Positions 19,051 through 25,689 of a stretch of DNA of 40,068 nucleotides are shown piece by piece. Made by a program: the position numbers and the translations under genes. The notes under the pieces are model-generated. The model worked only from the letters and a program-made list of their open reading frames with translations. It did not search any database and was not told the origin of the DNA. The DNA lies in contig CAKSGA010000009.1 in the NCBI GenBank assembly GCA_934454435.1, forward strand, positions 1-40,068. The letters run 5' to 3'. Source of the DNA: an uncultured Oscillospiraceae bacterium (GTDB lineage Bacteria > Bacillota > Clostridia > Oscillospirales > Ruminococcaceae). The first letter of the stretch is position 1. Each line of letters opens with the position of its first letter.

Positions 19051-21114
19051 TTGTATCTCGCTTTATACAGAAAATATCGTCCGAGGACTTTTGACGATGT
19101 TATTTCCCAGCCGCAGATAGTCACCACCCTTAAAAACCAGATAGCCACCGGGCAGAACTCGCATGCCTACCTGTTCACGGGCAGCCGTGGAACCGGTAAG
19201 ACCACATGTGCCAAGATACTTGCGATGGCGCTAAACTGCAAGCACCCGGTCAGCGGCAACCCCTGCCTTGAGTGCGAGAGCTGCCGTGAGATCGCTGAAG
19301 GCACCGCCACCGACATAGTCGAGATGGACGCTGCCAGCAACAACAAGGTCGAGGACGTCCACATGCTCCAGGACCAGCTTGCGTACACTCCGGTAAGCTG
19401 CAGGTACCGTGTGTATATCGTGGACGAGGTGCACATGCTCTCCGCTGCGGCGTTCAATGCGCTGCTCAAGACCATCGAGGAGCCGCCCGCTCACGTTATA
19501 TTCATACTTGCCACCACTGAACTGCACAAGGTCCCTGCCACGATCGTGTCCAGGTGCCAGCGGTTCGAGTTCCGCAGGATAGAGATCGCAGACAGCTCCG
19601 AAAGGCTGCTCAGCGTTGCCGCCGCAGAGGGCGTGGCGCTCTCGCAGGGGGCTGCGGATATGATCTCCCGTATCTCGGACGGCGGCATGCGTGACGCTCT
19701 TTCGCTGCTGGACAGATGTATTTCGGTCAGCCGGGACGTCACCGAGGAGACCGTGCGGGAATGCGCCGGGGTGGCAGACAACCACAGAATGTACCAGCTC
19801 GCAGAATTCGTTGCGGCAAGGGATATCCCCGGCTGCATAAGGCTTCTGGAGCAGCTTTATAAAGGCGGCAAGGATATTTCCAGGGTCATGGACGAGCTGG
19901 GCTCGGTGTTCCGTGACCTCATGCTCAGCAGGAGCGCTCCCGGGGAGCACAGCCTGCTTTCGGTAATGCCGTCGGATTATGACGAGATAGACAGGCTCGC
20001 AGGAATGTTCACACTGGACGAGATACTCCGCTGCCTGACTCTCATTCAGGAATGCACTGACAGTATCTCAAAGACCCGCCAGCGGCGTACGGCAGCAGAG
20101 ATGTGCTTCGTGAAGCTCTGCACGGGCGCCCCCACGGCGGCGCAGATGGCAGCGCAGACCTCGGTCCCTGCCGCAAGACCTGTTCAGCAGGTTCAGAAGC
20201 CGGCGGAATTCAAGCCGATGGGAAGCGAGTTCACACCGCTTTCTGACGATAAGCTCTCACCCAGCCAGGCGGCAGCGGTGAAGAAGCTGCAGAAGATATT
20301 CGAGCCGGAGGAAACTCCCGCAAAGCCTGCTCCCGTACCTCAGCCCGCTGCTCCCGAGAAACCGCAGGAGAAGCCTGCGGAGGTCGCAAGGAACCAGGAA
20401 AAGCTCAGCGAGTTATTGGCGGAAAGCCCGGCAAAGCCGGAGAGACCCGCAGAAAAGCCTGCGCCTGTAAATAAAGCAACGGAGCCGTTTCCACTTGAGG
20501 ATAGCGCACCAATGCCGGAGCTCAACAGCAGACCCGCAGCGCCGGAGGTGGATCTTGCACCGCCTCCCGAGGAGCCGCCGATGGAGTTCGTACCCCAGAG
20601 GGAGTTCGACACGGCGCCAGCCCCCGAGCCTGCCGGAAAGCCGGAACCGGTCGTTGCGCCGGAGCCTGTAAAAACGGCGGAGCCTGAGCCGGTGAAAGCT
20701 CCGGAGCCGGAGAAAAAGCCTGAGCCGGAAGTGAAAACAGAGCCGGTAAGTGCTCCCGCAAAGCCCGCCGGGAAGTCGGATTACGAAAAGCTGAGCGGAA
20801 TGACGGCGGAGGAATGGCAGAAGATACTCGCAAACGTGAATGATGCCCTCTATGCGGCAATGCTGGAGGACTCCACGGCGAGCGTCAGCCCGGAGGGAGT
20901 GCTGGAGATACACACCGGCAACCTCATGCTCCAGGGCATGACCACGAAGGGCACCCAGACGCTTGAAGCGGTGCTGGAGCAGGCGTCCGGCAGGAAGCTG
21001 CGTGCGCATGTGGTAGGAGAAAACACGGAAACAGCAGCGGAGGACAAGAACTCTGCTGTGAAGGAGCTGCTTGAAAAAGCACGGCAGCTCAATATAGATG
21101 TACAAATCAAGTGA
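19051..21114 (+). CDS. dnaX: DNA polymerase III subunits gamma/tau (clamp loader)
   Basis: ATPase of the sliding-clamp loader. The frame is open back into the SRP RNA, but TTG 19051 is the likely start: it lies behind AAAAGGGGG and yields the usual ALYRKYRPRTFDDV beginning. Of 687 residues, the AAA+ part holds the P-loop GSRGTGKT (44-51), the zinc cysteines Cys63, Cys72, Cys75 and Cys78, DEVH (125-128), and the SRC sensor. A long Pro/Glu/Lys-rich disordered linker (about 390-570) precedes a C-terminal tau-like domain (about 575-687). No convincing slippery heptamer for a short gamma form was found. Confidence 0.96.
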   Translation: MYLALYRKYRPRTFDDVISQPQIVTTLKNQIATGQNSHAYLFTGSRGTGKTTCAKILAMALNCKHPVSGNPCLECESCREIAEGTATDIVEMDAASNNKVEDVHMLQDQLAYTPVSCRYRVYIVDEVHMLSAAAFNALLKTIEEPPAHVIFILATTELHKVPATIVSRCQRFEFRRIEIADSSERLLSVAAAEGVALSQGAADMISRISDGGMRDALSLLDRCISVSRDVTEETVRECAGVADNHRMYQLAEFVAARDIPGCIRLLEQLYKGGKDISRVMDELGSVFRDLMLSRSAPGEHSLLSVMPSDYDEIDRLAGMFTLDEILRCLTLIQECTDSISKTRQRRTAAEMCFVKLCTGAPTAAQMAAQTSVPAARPVQQVQKPAEFKPMGSEFTPLSDDKLSPSQAAAVKKLQKIFEPEETPAKPAPVPQPAAPEKPQEKPAEVARNQEKLSELLAESPAKPERPAEKPAPVNKATEPFPLEDSAPMPELNSRPAAPEVDLAPPPEEPPMEFVPQREFDTAPAPEPAGKPEPVVAPEPVKTAEPEPVKAPEPEKKPEPEVKTEPVSAPAKPAGKSDYEKLSGMTAEEWQKILANVNDALYAAMLEDSTASVSPEGVLEIHTGNLMLQGMTTKGTQTLEAVLEQASGRKLRAHVVGENTETAAEDKNSAVKELLEKARQLNIDVQIK

Positions 21115-21129
21115 AAGGATAATACCGAA

Positions 21130-21477
21130 ATGAAAGCAAGATTACCCCAGGGATATCAGAATTCCACACCTAACATGAACCAGATGGTCCGTAAGGCACA
21201 GAAGATGCAGGAGGACATCGGAAAGATCCAGGAAGAGCTTGCAGTCAAGGAGTTCACGAAGCAGGTAGGCGGAGGAGCACTTGAGCTGGTAATGACCGGC
21301 GACAAGCAGCTCAAGTCCGTTACCCTCAAGCCTGAGGTCGTTGACCCCGAGGATATCGAGATGCTCCAGGATCTTATCATCAGCGGCGTCAACGAGATAC
21401 TCAAGGAAGTTGACGACTACGGAGCAGCTGAGATGGAAAAGGTGACCGGCGGCGTTTCTTTCCCCGGCTTCATCTGA
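21130..21477 (+). CDS. YbaB/EbfC nucleoid-associated protein
   Basis: 115 residues, a small dimeric DNA-binding protein, 15 bp after dnaX and behind AAAGGAT. It has an N-terminal coiled coil (MNQMVRKAQKMQEDIGKIQE), the central beta-sheet motif VGGGALELVMTGDKQLKSV, and the C-terminal helix with DLIISGVNEILKEV. These are the classical YbaB features. Its place between dnaX and recR is conserved in many bacteria, although here comEC separates it from recR. The role in DNA metabolism is known only in outline. Confidence 0.94.
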   Translation: MKARLPQGYQNSTPNMNQMVRKAQKMQEDIGKIQEELAVKEFTKQVGGGALELVMTGDKQLKSVTLKPEVVDPEDIEMLQDLIISGVNEILKEVDDYGAAEMEKVTGGVSFPGFI

Positions 21478-21516
21478 TCTGACGGAAAATAACACCGGGC
21501 GGGAAAGGTACAAAGT

Positions 21517-23505
21517 GTGCCCTTGCCGCCCTTTGTTCTAATAATGAACGGAAATTTCAGAACTGTAATGAATCTCCCGGCGGTAAGGCTGGGGGTGACT
21601 TATGCGGCGGGGTGTATCGCTGCCGCATTCTGCGACGACGTGCTGCGGGTGATACTTCTGAGCGGCGCTGCGGTGCTGACTGCGGCGTGCTTCGTTATGC
21701 GCAGGGAAAAGCTCCGGGCGGCGGGACTGTTGTTGGGGCTTCTGGTCATGTCGTCGTACATGTGGCTCTACTGCCAGCCGTTAAGGGCTATGGCAGGGGA
21801 GGAGGTCCGCACGGAGTGCCGGGTGGTGTCCATGAGCCACACGAGCGGGTATTTTTCAGCGGGCAGGGCGCTGTGCGTTATCGGCGGGCGTCCGGCGCTG
21901 ATTGACCTCACGGGAGGGTTCTCTGCACAGCCCGGGGATATACTTGATGTCACCATAACGCTCGCAAGGGCGGACGAGGATATGTTCACCTTTTCTGACG
22001 GAGTGGTGATGGAGGGCGGCGTGCAGGAGCTTCATGGCTCCAGGCATGGCTTCAGCCTGATCGGTCTTGCGGGGGAGATACGCACTACGGCGGTGAAGCG
22101 CATGGAGGTCATGGGCGGAGATGAAGCGGCACTGTGCAGCGGTCTGCTGCTGGGTGACAAGTCGGGCTTTTCCATGGCGCTGACACGTGACATCACCTAC
22201 AGCGGCCTGAACTACATGACTGCGGTATCCGGTGCGCACATCACGCTGGTGCTGATGATACTGATGGAGCTTTTCGGCAGAGAAAAGCGCTCGCAGGCTG
22301 TCATTGCACTGATCGCCGTGCCGGTACTGGCGGTGCTGTTCGGTTTTTCGCCCTCGGTGATGCGTGCGGGGATAATGATGCTGTTCAGCAAGTGCGCCGT
22401 CCTGTTCGGCAGAAAGGCGGAAACGATGAACTCCCTGTGCGTGGCGTTCATGGCGCTGACTGTATTCTCGCCCTGTGCCGCCGCTGACCCGGCTCTGCTG
22501 ATGTCGGAGCTCGGCGTGTTCGGCGCTGCGGTGCTTGGCAGAAGAATAAACGGCATGAAGCGCTTCAGGTTCGAGCGGGTGAAGGTCCTGGCAAAGCTGA
22601 AAGAGGCTGCTGTGATCTCGCTGTGTGCTATGATATGCATAGCTCCGGTGAGCGTTTCCTGCTTCGGCGGGATATCCCTGGTGGAGGTGCCGGCTTCGGT
22701 GGCGGCGGCTCCTCTGTTCACTGCGGCGGTCACACTGGGTCTGCTGTACCTGATCTCCGGGATACCTCTGCTGGCGCTTCCGCTGATGTGGGTCGCAAAG
22801 GGATTCCGGGCGCTGCTGGCGTTTTTCGGGGAAATACCCGGGGCATGGCTCCCGGCGGATCACTGGGCGTCGGTCCCGCTGGCGTTTCTTTCGGCGGGGC
22901 TGCTCATTGCGGTATTGTTCACGGCGGAGCGGCAGGCGGCGCTGCTGCAATCGTTTGTGCTGTCGGTGGCCCTGTTCGTCTGCGTGGGGTTCTACAGCAA
23001 TTACACCCGCTGCCGCATAGACTTCGTATCTGACGGGAGGAGCGGAGCGGCGGTGATATGCACCCGGAACGATGCGACTGTCATGATATCCGGAACCGGC
23101 GCAGGGCTCAGGAAGAAGCTGTTCAATGAGTTCTTGAGAAGCGGGATAACGCAGGTCCGCCTGATAAACGCCCCGCAGCTCGATTACACCGGCATGAATG
23201 CTATACAGGAGCTTTCAGAGGTTTTCCCGGTGGATATGCTGCTCGTGCCGCAGGACGAGATAGTGCGGTTACCGGGCGTGGAGGTCGGCACGGCGTACGA
23301 TTCGCTGACGGTAAACGGCAGGACCATCGCCTGTGCGAAGTCCGGCGATCTTTCTGCAAAGGGAGATATCGTGATGTACTGGGGCTACACCCGGAGTGTT
23401 CCGGGCAGCTCTGCGGGGCTGCCGGTGTATGTTTCGGCATGGCAGAACAAGATACCGATAAACGGCGTGAACATCTGTGATGAGCCGCTGAGGATAGAGT
23501 TATAA
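21517..23505 (+). CDS. ComEC/Rec2-family DNA channel protein with degenerate metallohydrolase-like tail
   Basis: 662 residues. GTG 21517 has AAAGG 6 nt upstream; the ATG at 21544 has no site. The N-terminal third has several spans and a small soluble domain. The Competence domain follows, with the ALCSGLLLGDKSG motif (from 204) and YMTAVSGAHITLV, then about eight hydrophobic helices. The C-terminal part (about 495-662) aligns in outline with the beta-lactamase-like nuclease domain of ComEC. However, where HxHxDH is expected it reads Ala552-Pro-Gln554-Leu-Asp556-Tyr557, with all three His absent, and the DVGQGDA strand is SDGRSGAA. The protein probably moves single-stranded DNA across the membrane but should not degrade DNA itself. 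Confidence 0.88.
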   Translation: MPLPPFVLIMNGNFRTVMNLPAVRLGVTYAAGCIAAAFCDDVLRVILLSGAAVLTAACFVMRREKLRAAGLLLGLLVMSSYMWLYCQPLRAMAGEEVRTECRVVSMSHTSGYFSAGRALCVIGGRPALIDLTGGFSAQPGDILDVTITLARADEDMFTFSDGVVMEGGVQELHGSRHGFSLIGLAGEIRTTAVKRMEVMGGDEAALCSGLLLGDKSGFSMALTRDITYSGLNYMTAVSGAHITLVLMILMELFGREKRSQAVIALIAVPVLAVLFGFSPSVMRAGIMMLFSKCAVLFGRKAETMNSLCVAFMALTVFSPCAAADPALLMSELGVFGAAVLGRRINGMKRFRFERVKVLAKLKEAAVISLCAMICIAPVSVSCFGGISLVEVPASVAAAPLFTAAVTLGLLYLISGIPLLALPLMWVAKGFRALLAFFGEIPGAWLPADHWASVPLAFLSAGLLIAVLFTAERQAALLQSFVLSVALFVCVGFYSNYTRCRIDFVSDGRSGAAVICTRNDATVMISGTGAGLRKKLFNEFLRSGITQVRLINAPQLDYTGMNAIQELSEVFPVDMLLVPQDEIVRLPGVEVGTAYDSLTVNGRTIACAKSGDLSAKGDIVMYWGYTRSVPGSSAGLPVYVSAWQNKIPINGVNICDEPLRIEL

Positions 23506-23515
23506 GGAGAAATAT

Positions 23516-24112
23516 ATGGCTGAATTTATATCTGCACCGCTTGCCCTTGCTGCGGAGCAGTTCGCAAAGCTGCCGGGGATCGGCATAAAGACGGCGCAGC
23601 GCCTGGCGTACTATATGCTCAATCTGCCGCAGCACGAAGTAGAGGAGTTCGCCTCTGCGCTGGTGCAGGCGAGGAGCGGCGTGCAGCTCTGCCGCTGCTG
23701 CCAGAACTTCACCGACCGTGAAGTCTGCGAGATATGCTCTGACGATAATCGTGACAAGGGCGTCATATGCGTTGTGGAGTCCCCGAAGGACGTATCGGCG
23801 TTTGAGCGTTCCGGCGGGTACGAGGGAGTGTATCATGTGCTGCATGGGCTGCTCTCCCCGATGGACGGAGTCACCGCAGAGGACCTGAAGATCAAGGAAC
23901 TGATGAGCAGGCTCTCGGACGTGCGTGAAGTGATCATGGCGACCAACCCTACGGTGGAGGGAGAAGCGACGGCGGTGTATCTCAGCCGGCTCATAAAGCC
24001 TATGGGGATAAAGGTGAGCCGCCTTGCCTACGGGCTTCCCGCAGGGTCAGCGCTGGAGTTCGCCGATGACGTGACGCTGATGAAGGCGCTGGAGAACCGC
24101 AGCGTGCTGTGA
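23516..24112 (+). CDS. recR: Recombination mediator protein RecR
   Basis: 198 residues, full length; ATG 23516 follows AAGGAG by 6 nt. It has a helix-hairpin-helix (LPGIGIKTAQRLAYY, 19-33), a Cys4 zinc finger (Cys59, Cys62, Cys71, Cys74) and a Toprim domain starting VVESPKDVSAFERSGGY. The conserved C-terminal hook (KVSRLAYGLPAGSALEFAD) completes the pattern. RecR forms ring-like tetramers that, with RecO/RecF, load RecA on gapped DNA. Last gene of the dnaX unit; only a minus-oriented terminator lies directly after it. Confidence 0.97.
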   Translation: MAEFISAPLALAAEQFAKLPGIGIKTAQRLAYYMLNLPQHEVEEFASALVQARSGVQLCRCCQNFTDREVCEICSDDNRDKGVICVVESPKDVSAFERSGGYEGVYHVLHGLLSPMDGVTAEDLKIKELMSRLSDVREVIMATNPTVEGEATAVYLSRLIKPMGIKVSRLAYGLPAGSALEFADDVTLMKALENRSVL

Positions 24113-24119
24113 CATGGAC

Positions 24120-24150
24120 AAAAAAATCCCACAGCTGTGCGGGCTGTGGG
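24120..24150 (-). terminator. Intrinsic terminator of the candidate small RNA
   Basis: CCCACAGC (24128-24135) and GCTGTGGG (24143-24150) form an 8-bp stem with a 7-nt loop. On the minus strand it runs into seven U (A-run 24120-24126 on the given strand). On the plus strand no U-tract follows, so it serves transcription coming from the right. The same stem might still mark the 3' end of recR mRNA. Confidence 0.88.
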
Positions 24151-24317
24151 AGAAAGATGAAGTCTGCACGAAAAAAGGAAGGAAAACGTACAGACCTTGT
24201 CGGGTCCTGCCGAAGCGGCTTGACCCAGATGAAAACTCATCATAAAAAGGGGAGGTAGGTTATTGAAACGCTATGGAGTACCATAGCTGCTTGTCGGCAT
24301 TGACCTTCCGGTCATCT
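24120..24317 (-). ncRNA. Candidate structured small regulatory RNA (unrecognised family)
   Basis: A 198-nt minus-strand transcript is predicted from a promoter at 24324-24356 to the terminator at 24120-24150, with no convincing ORF. In transcript order: stem TGACC/GGTCA with a GGAA loop (24301-24314); 7-bp stem GCTATGG/CCATAGC (24270-24287); an unpaired tract ACCTACCTCCCC (24249-24260); stem GATGA/TCATC (24228-24241); a two-step GGGTC/GACCC hairpin with inner GCCG/CGGC (24202-24226); a 9-bp stem GTCTGTACG/CGTGCAGAC (24162-24195) with a 16-nt all-pyrimidine loop containing CCTTCC; then the terminator. The tracts match Shine-Dalgarno complements; ACCUCC is the core of the 16S rRNA 3' tail. It does not look like 6S RNA, tmRNA or RNase P RNA. 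Expression is untested. Confidence 0.65.
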
Positions 24318-24323
24318 GCTGTG

Positions 24324-24356
24324 ATTATATGATACTGGTTTTGTATGTATTTACAA
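24324..24356 (-). promoter_or_regulatory. Probable promoter of the candidate small RNA
   Basis: The minus strand has TATAAT (24324-24329) overlapping TATCAT (24329-24334). TTGTAA (24351-24356) is 16 bp from the latter. The -35 for the perfect TATAAT is poor, so start-site choice is uncertain (about 24317-24322). Apart from these elements, 24357-24449 shows nothing recognisable. Confidence 0.55.
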
Positions 24357-24449
24357 TAACGGCTTTGTGAAATAACCGTGAAAGAAAAATGAAACAACAT
24401 TTTACAGTTGCACGATAAATTCTCGTGTGAGAAATATGCGATATGCTCA

Positions 24450-24484
24450 AAAATAAAACCGCCCTTTAGGACGGCTTTATTTTT
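24450..24484 (-). terminator. Terminator of the tRNA Gly-Arg-His-Gln operon
   Basis: On the minus strand a stem of AAAATAAAGCCGTCC with GGGCGGTTTTATTTT around a TAAA loop ends in a U-rich tail. It starts at the encoded CCA end of tRNA-Gln. Confidence 0.9.
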
Positions 24485-24558
24485 GGTTGGGATAGTGCGA
24501 CTCGAACGCACGAATGAGGGAGTCAAAGTCCCTTGCCTTACCGCTTGGCTATATCCCA
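24484..24558 (-). tRNA. tRNA-Gln (anticodon TTG)
   Basis: 75 nt with CCA encoded. The acceptor TGGGATA pairs with TATCCCA, the discriminator base is A, and the anticodon loop CTTTGAC reads TTG. The T-arm has the expected GTTCGAGTC. Last of four tRNAs in a minus-strand cluster, followed at once by a terminator. Confidence 0.96.
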
Positions 24559-24630
24559 GTGGAAGTCCGCCGTCAGGCGGAGCTGCTCTTAACGAAAAAG
24601 GCACAGGAAAACCCTATGCCTTTTAATATC

Positions 24631-24708
24631 TGGGGTGGGTAGTGGGAGTCGAACCCACGATCTTCGGGACCACAATCCGACGCTTTAACCTACTAAGCCA
24701 TACCCACC
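24631..24708 (-). tRNA. tRNA-His (anticodon GTG)
   Basis: The acceptor GTGGGTA pairs with TACCCAC. The extra 5' G (G-1) faces discriminator C73, the identity element of tRNA-His. The anticodon loop TTGTGGT reads GTG. CCA is encoded. The 72-nt gap to tRNA-Gln is spacer. Confidence 0.96.
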
Positions 24709-24713
24709 GTACC

Positions 24714-24790
<77 letters not shown>

Positions 24791-24821
24791 ATGTGCTTTT
24801 CGTGGTCTGTCCGTAAGGACA

Positions 24822-24895
<74 letters not shown>

Positions 24896-24932
24896 AGAAT
24901 TGAAAGTCTGCACTTAACATCAATGCTTAATT

Positions 24933-24961
24933 ATTATAGCACTTTTCATTTCGTTTGTCAA
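24933..24961 (-). promoter_or_regulatory. Consensus promoter of the tRNA Gly-Arg-His-Gln operon
   Basis: On the minus strand perfect TTGACA (24956-24961) and perfect TATAAT (24933-24938) with a 17-bp spacer; transcription starts about 30 nt before tRNA-Gly. A full match to the sigma-A consensus. Confidence 0.95.
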
Positions 24962-25042
24962 GAGGTAAAATGAAAAAAATCAAATTATTCCCGATGCAGG
25001 ATCTTTCCCGCAGGGAATATGCTCTGCTCAATTCCATTTTGC

Positions 25043-25071
25043 TTGACATTTTTACGATAATCTGATATAAT
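25043..25071 (+). promoter_or_regulatory. Consensus promoter of tRNA-Leu
   Basis: Perfect TTGACA (25043-25048) and TATAAT (25066-25071) with 17 bp between. It is divergent from the promoter at 24933-24961, and the two share a spacer of about 80 bp with no other signal seen. Confidence 0.95.
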
Positions 25072-25084
25072 TGAAATATTAAAT

Positions 25085-25169
25085 GCGCCTGTGGTGAAAC
25101 TGGCAGACACGATGGATTTAGGTTCCATTTCCGAGAGGAATGCAGGTTCAAGTCCTGTCAGGCGCACCA
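25085..25169 (+). tRNA. tRNA-Leu (anticodon TAG)
   Basis: 85-nt class II tRNA with CCA encoded. The acceptor GCGCCTG pairs with CAGGCGC, the discriminator is A (the Leu identity base), the anticodon loop TTTAGGT reads TAG, and the variable arm (TTTCCGAGAGGAAT) is long. The T-loop is GTTCAAGTC. Single-gene unit with its own promoter. Confidence 0.97.
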
Positions 25170-25171
25170 GA

Positions 25172-25242
25172 GTTTTCCCGAACATTCGTTCGGGAAAACA
25201 GTCCGATTTTTCTCGACCGTCCCGGAGTGGGACGGTCGTTTT
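25172..25242 (+). terminator. Tandem terminators after tRNA-Leu
   Basis: The first hairpin is GTTTTCCCGAAC/GTTCGGGAAAAC, a perfect 12-bp stem (25172-25199), followed after 7 nt by five T. The second is CGACCGTCCC/GGGACGGTCG (25214-25238), running straight into TTTT. Both face the plus strand. Confidence 0.85.
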
Positions 25243-25261
25243 GCTGTGCTCAAATTAAATA

Positions 25262-25515
25262 CAAAAGACCGCCGGAAAGATGTTCAGGCGGTCTCAGCTT
25301 GTCGAAAAAGTCGCTTTCGCCTGCGAAGCAGGCTTTTTTAATCCGTTTTTTGCCACGGGTCTCCCGGGGCAAAAAACACTTCTATCCCTGCAAGTGTGCG
25401 GCTTGGCGGCATAGCCGCCGAGACGTGCATGCAGCAGGGATGTTCGGCGAAAAAGCCCCAACGGGGATTTTTCGACGGTCTCAGACCGCCGGAAAGAGGT
25501 TCCGGCGGTCTTTTG
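25262..25515. repeat. 254-bp multi-hairpin element with long terminal inverted repeats (MITE- or REP-like)
   Basis: The two ends are imperfect inverted copies over about 50 bp. They share CAAAAGACCGCCGGAA, then GGCGGTCT, then GTCGAAAAA, with divergent bases between. Each end is itself a palindrome: AGACCGCC/GGCGGTCT at 25266-25294, and a perfect 12-bp AGACCGCCGGAA/TTCCGGCGGTCT at 25483-25511 followed by TTTT. The interior holds further stems: GCCTGC/GCAGGC, TTTTTTGCC/GGGCAAAAAA, ATCCCTGC/GCAGGGAT enclosing GGCGGC/GCCGCC (25384-25441), and CCCC/GGGG flanked by A and T runs. There is no coding frame of note and no clear target-site duplication. It lies between convergent units and ends 3 bp before the DUF6472 stop. 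Mobility is inferred from architecture only. Confidence 0.6.
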
Positions 25516-25518
25516 CAT

Positions 25519-25689
25519 TTACTGTTTCCTGGCGATGGCGTATTCATCGTCTGAGGAATAATATGGACAGTTGTAGTTCGTGCCGGTCATGAAACGGTAC
25601 ATTTCGTCCTCGTCAAGGTTCACAAGGCAGACCCAGCAGTCGCACTCTTCGTCGTAAACGTAGTTCACGCAGTCGTCGCAGTTCGTCAT
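25519..25689 (-). CDS. DUF6472 family small cysteine-rich protein
   Basis: 56 residues. ATG 25687-25689 overlaps the radA stop by 4 nt (ATGA), with GGAGG 6 nt upstream. The sequence MTNCDDCVNYVYDEE begins a protein with Cys4, Cys7, Cys16, Cys18, Cys21 and Cys41 and the segment LDEDEMYRFMTGT followed by a CPYY motif. This is the DUF6472 pattern as I remember it; the cysteines suggest zinc or cluster binding. Function is unknown. Tight coupling to radA suggests co-production. Confidence 0.82.
   Translation of the reverse strand: MTNCDDCVNYVYDEECDCWVCLVNLDEDEMYRFMTGTNYNCPYYSSDDEYAIARKQ

Noticed and set aside
20700..20730. A-rich run in dnaX as a programmed frameshift site for the gamma form
   Set aside because: The codons read GAG AAA AAG, which does not give the A AAA AAG heptamer, and no strong downstream hairpin was found.
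24113..24330. Plus-strand RNA or recR 3' riboswitch-like element, or 6S RNA
   Set aside because: The U-tract and the -10 box both face the minus strand, and the several short local hairpins do not form the single long bulged hairpin of 6S RNA.
25262..25515. CRISPR array
   Set aside because: The repeated blocks are inverted and palindromic at two ends only; there are no regularly spaced direct repeats.
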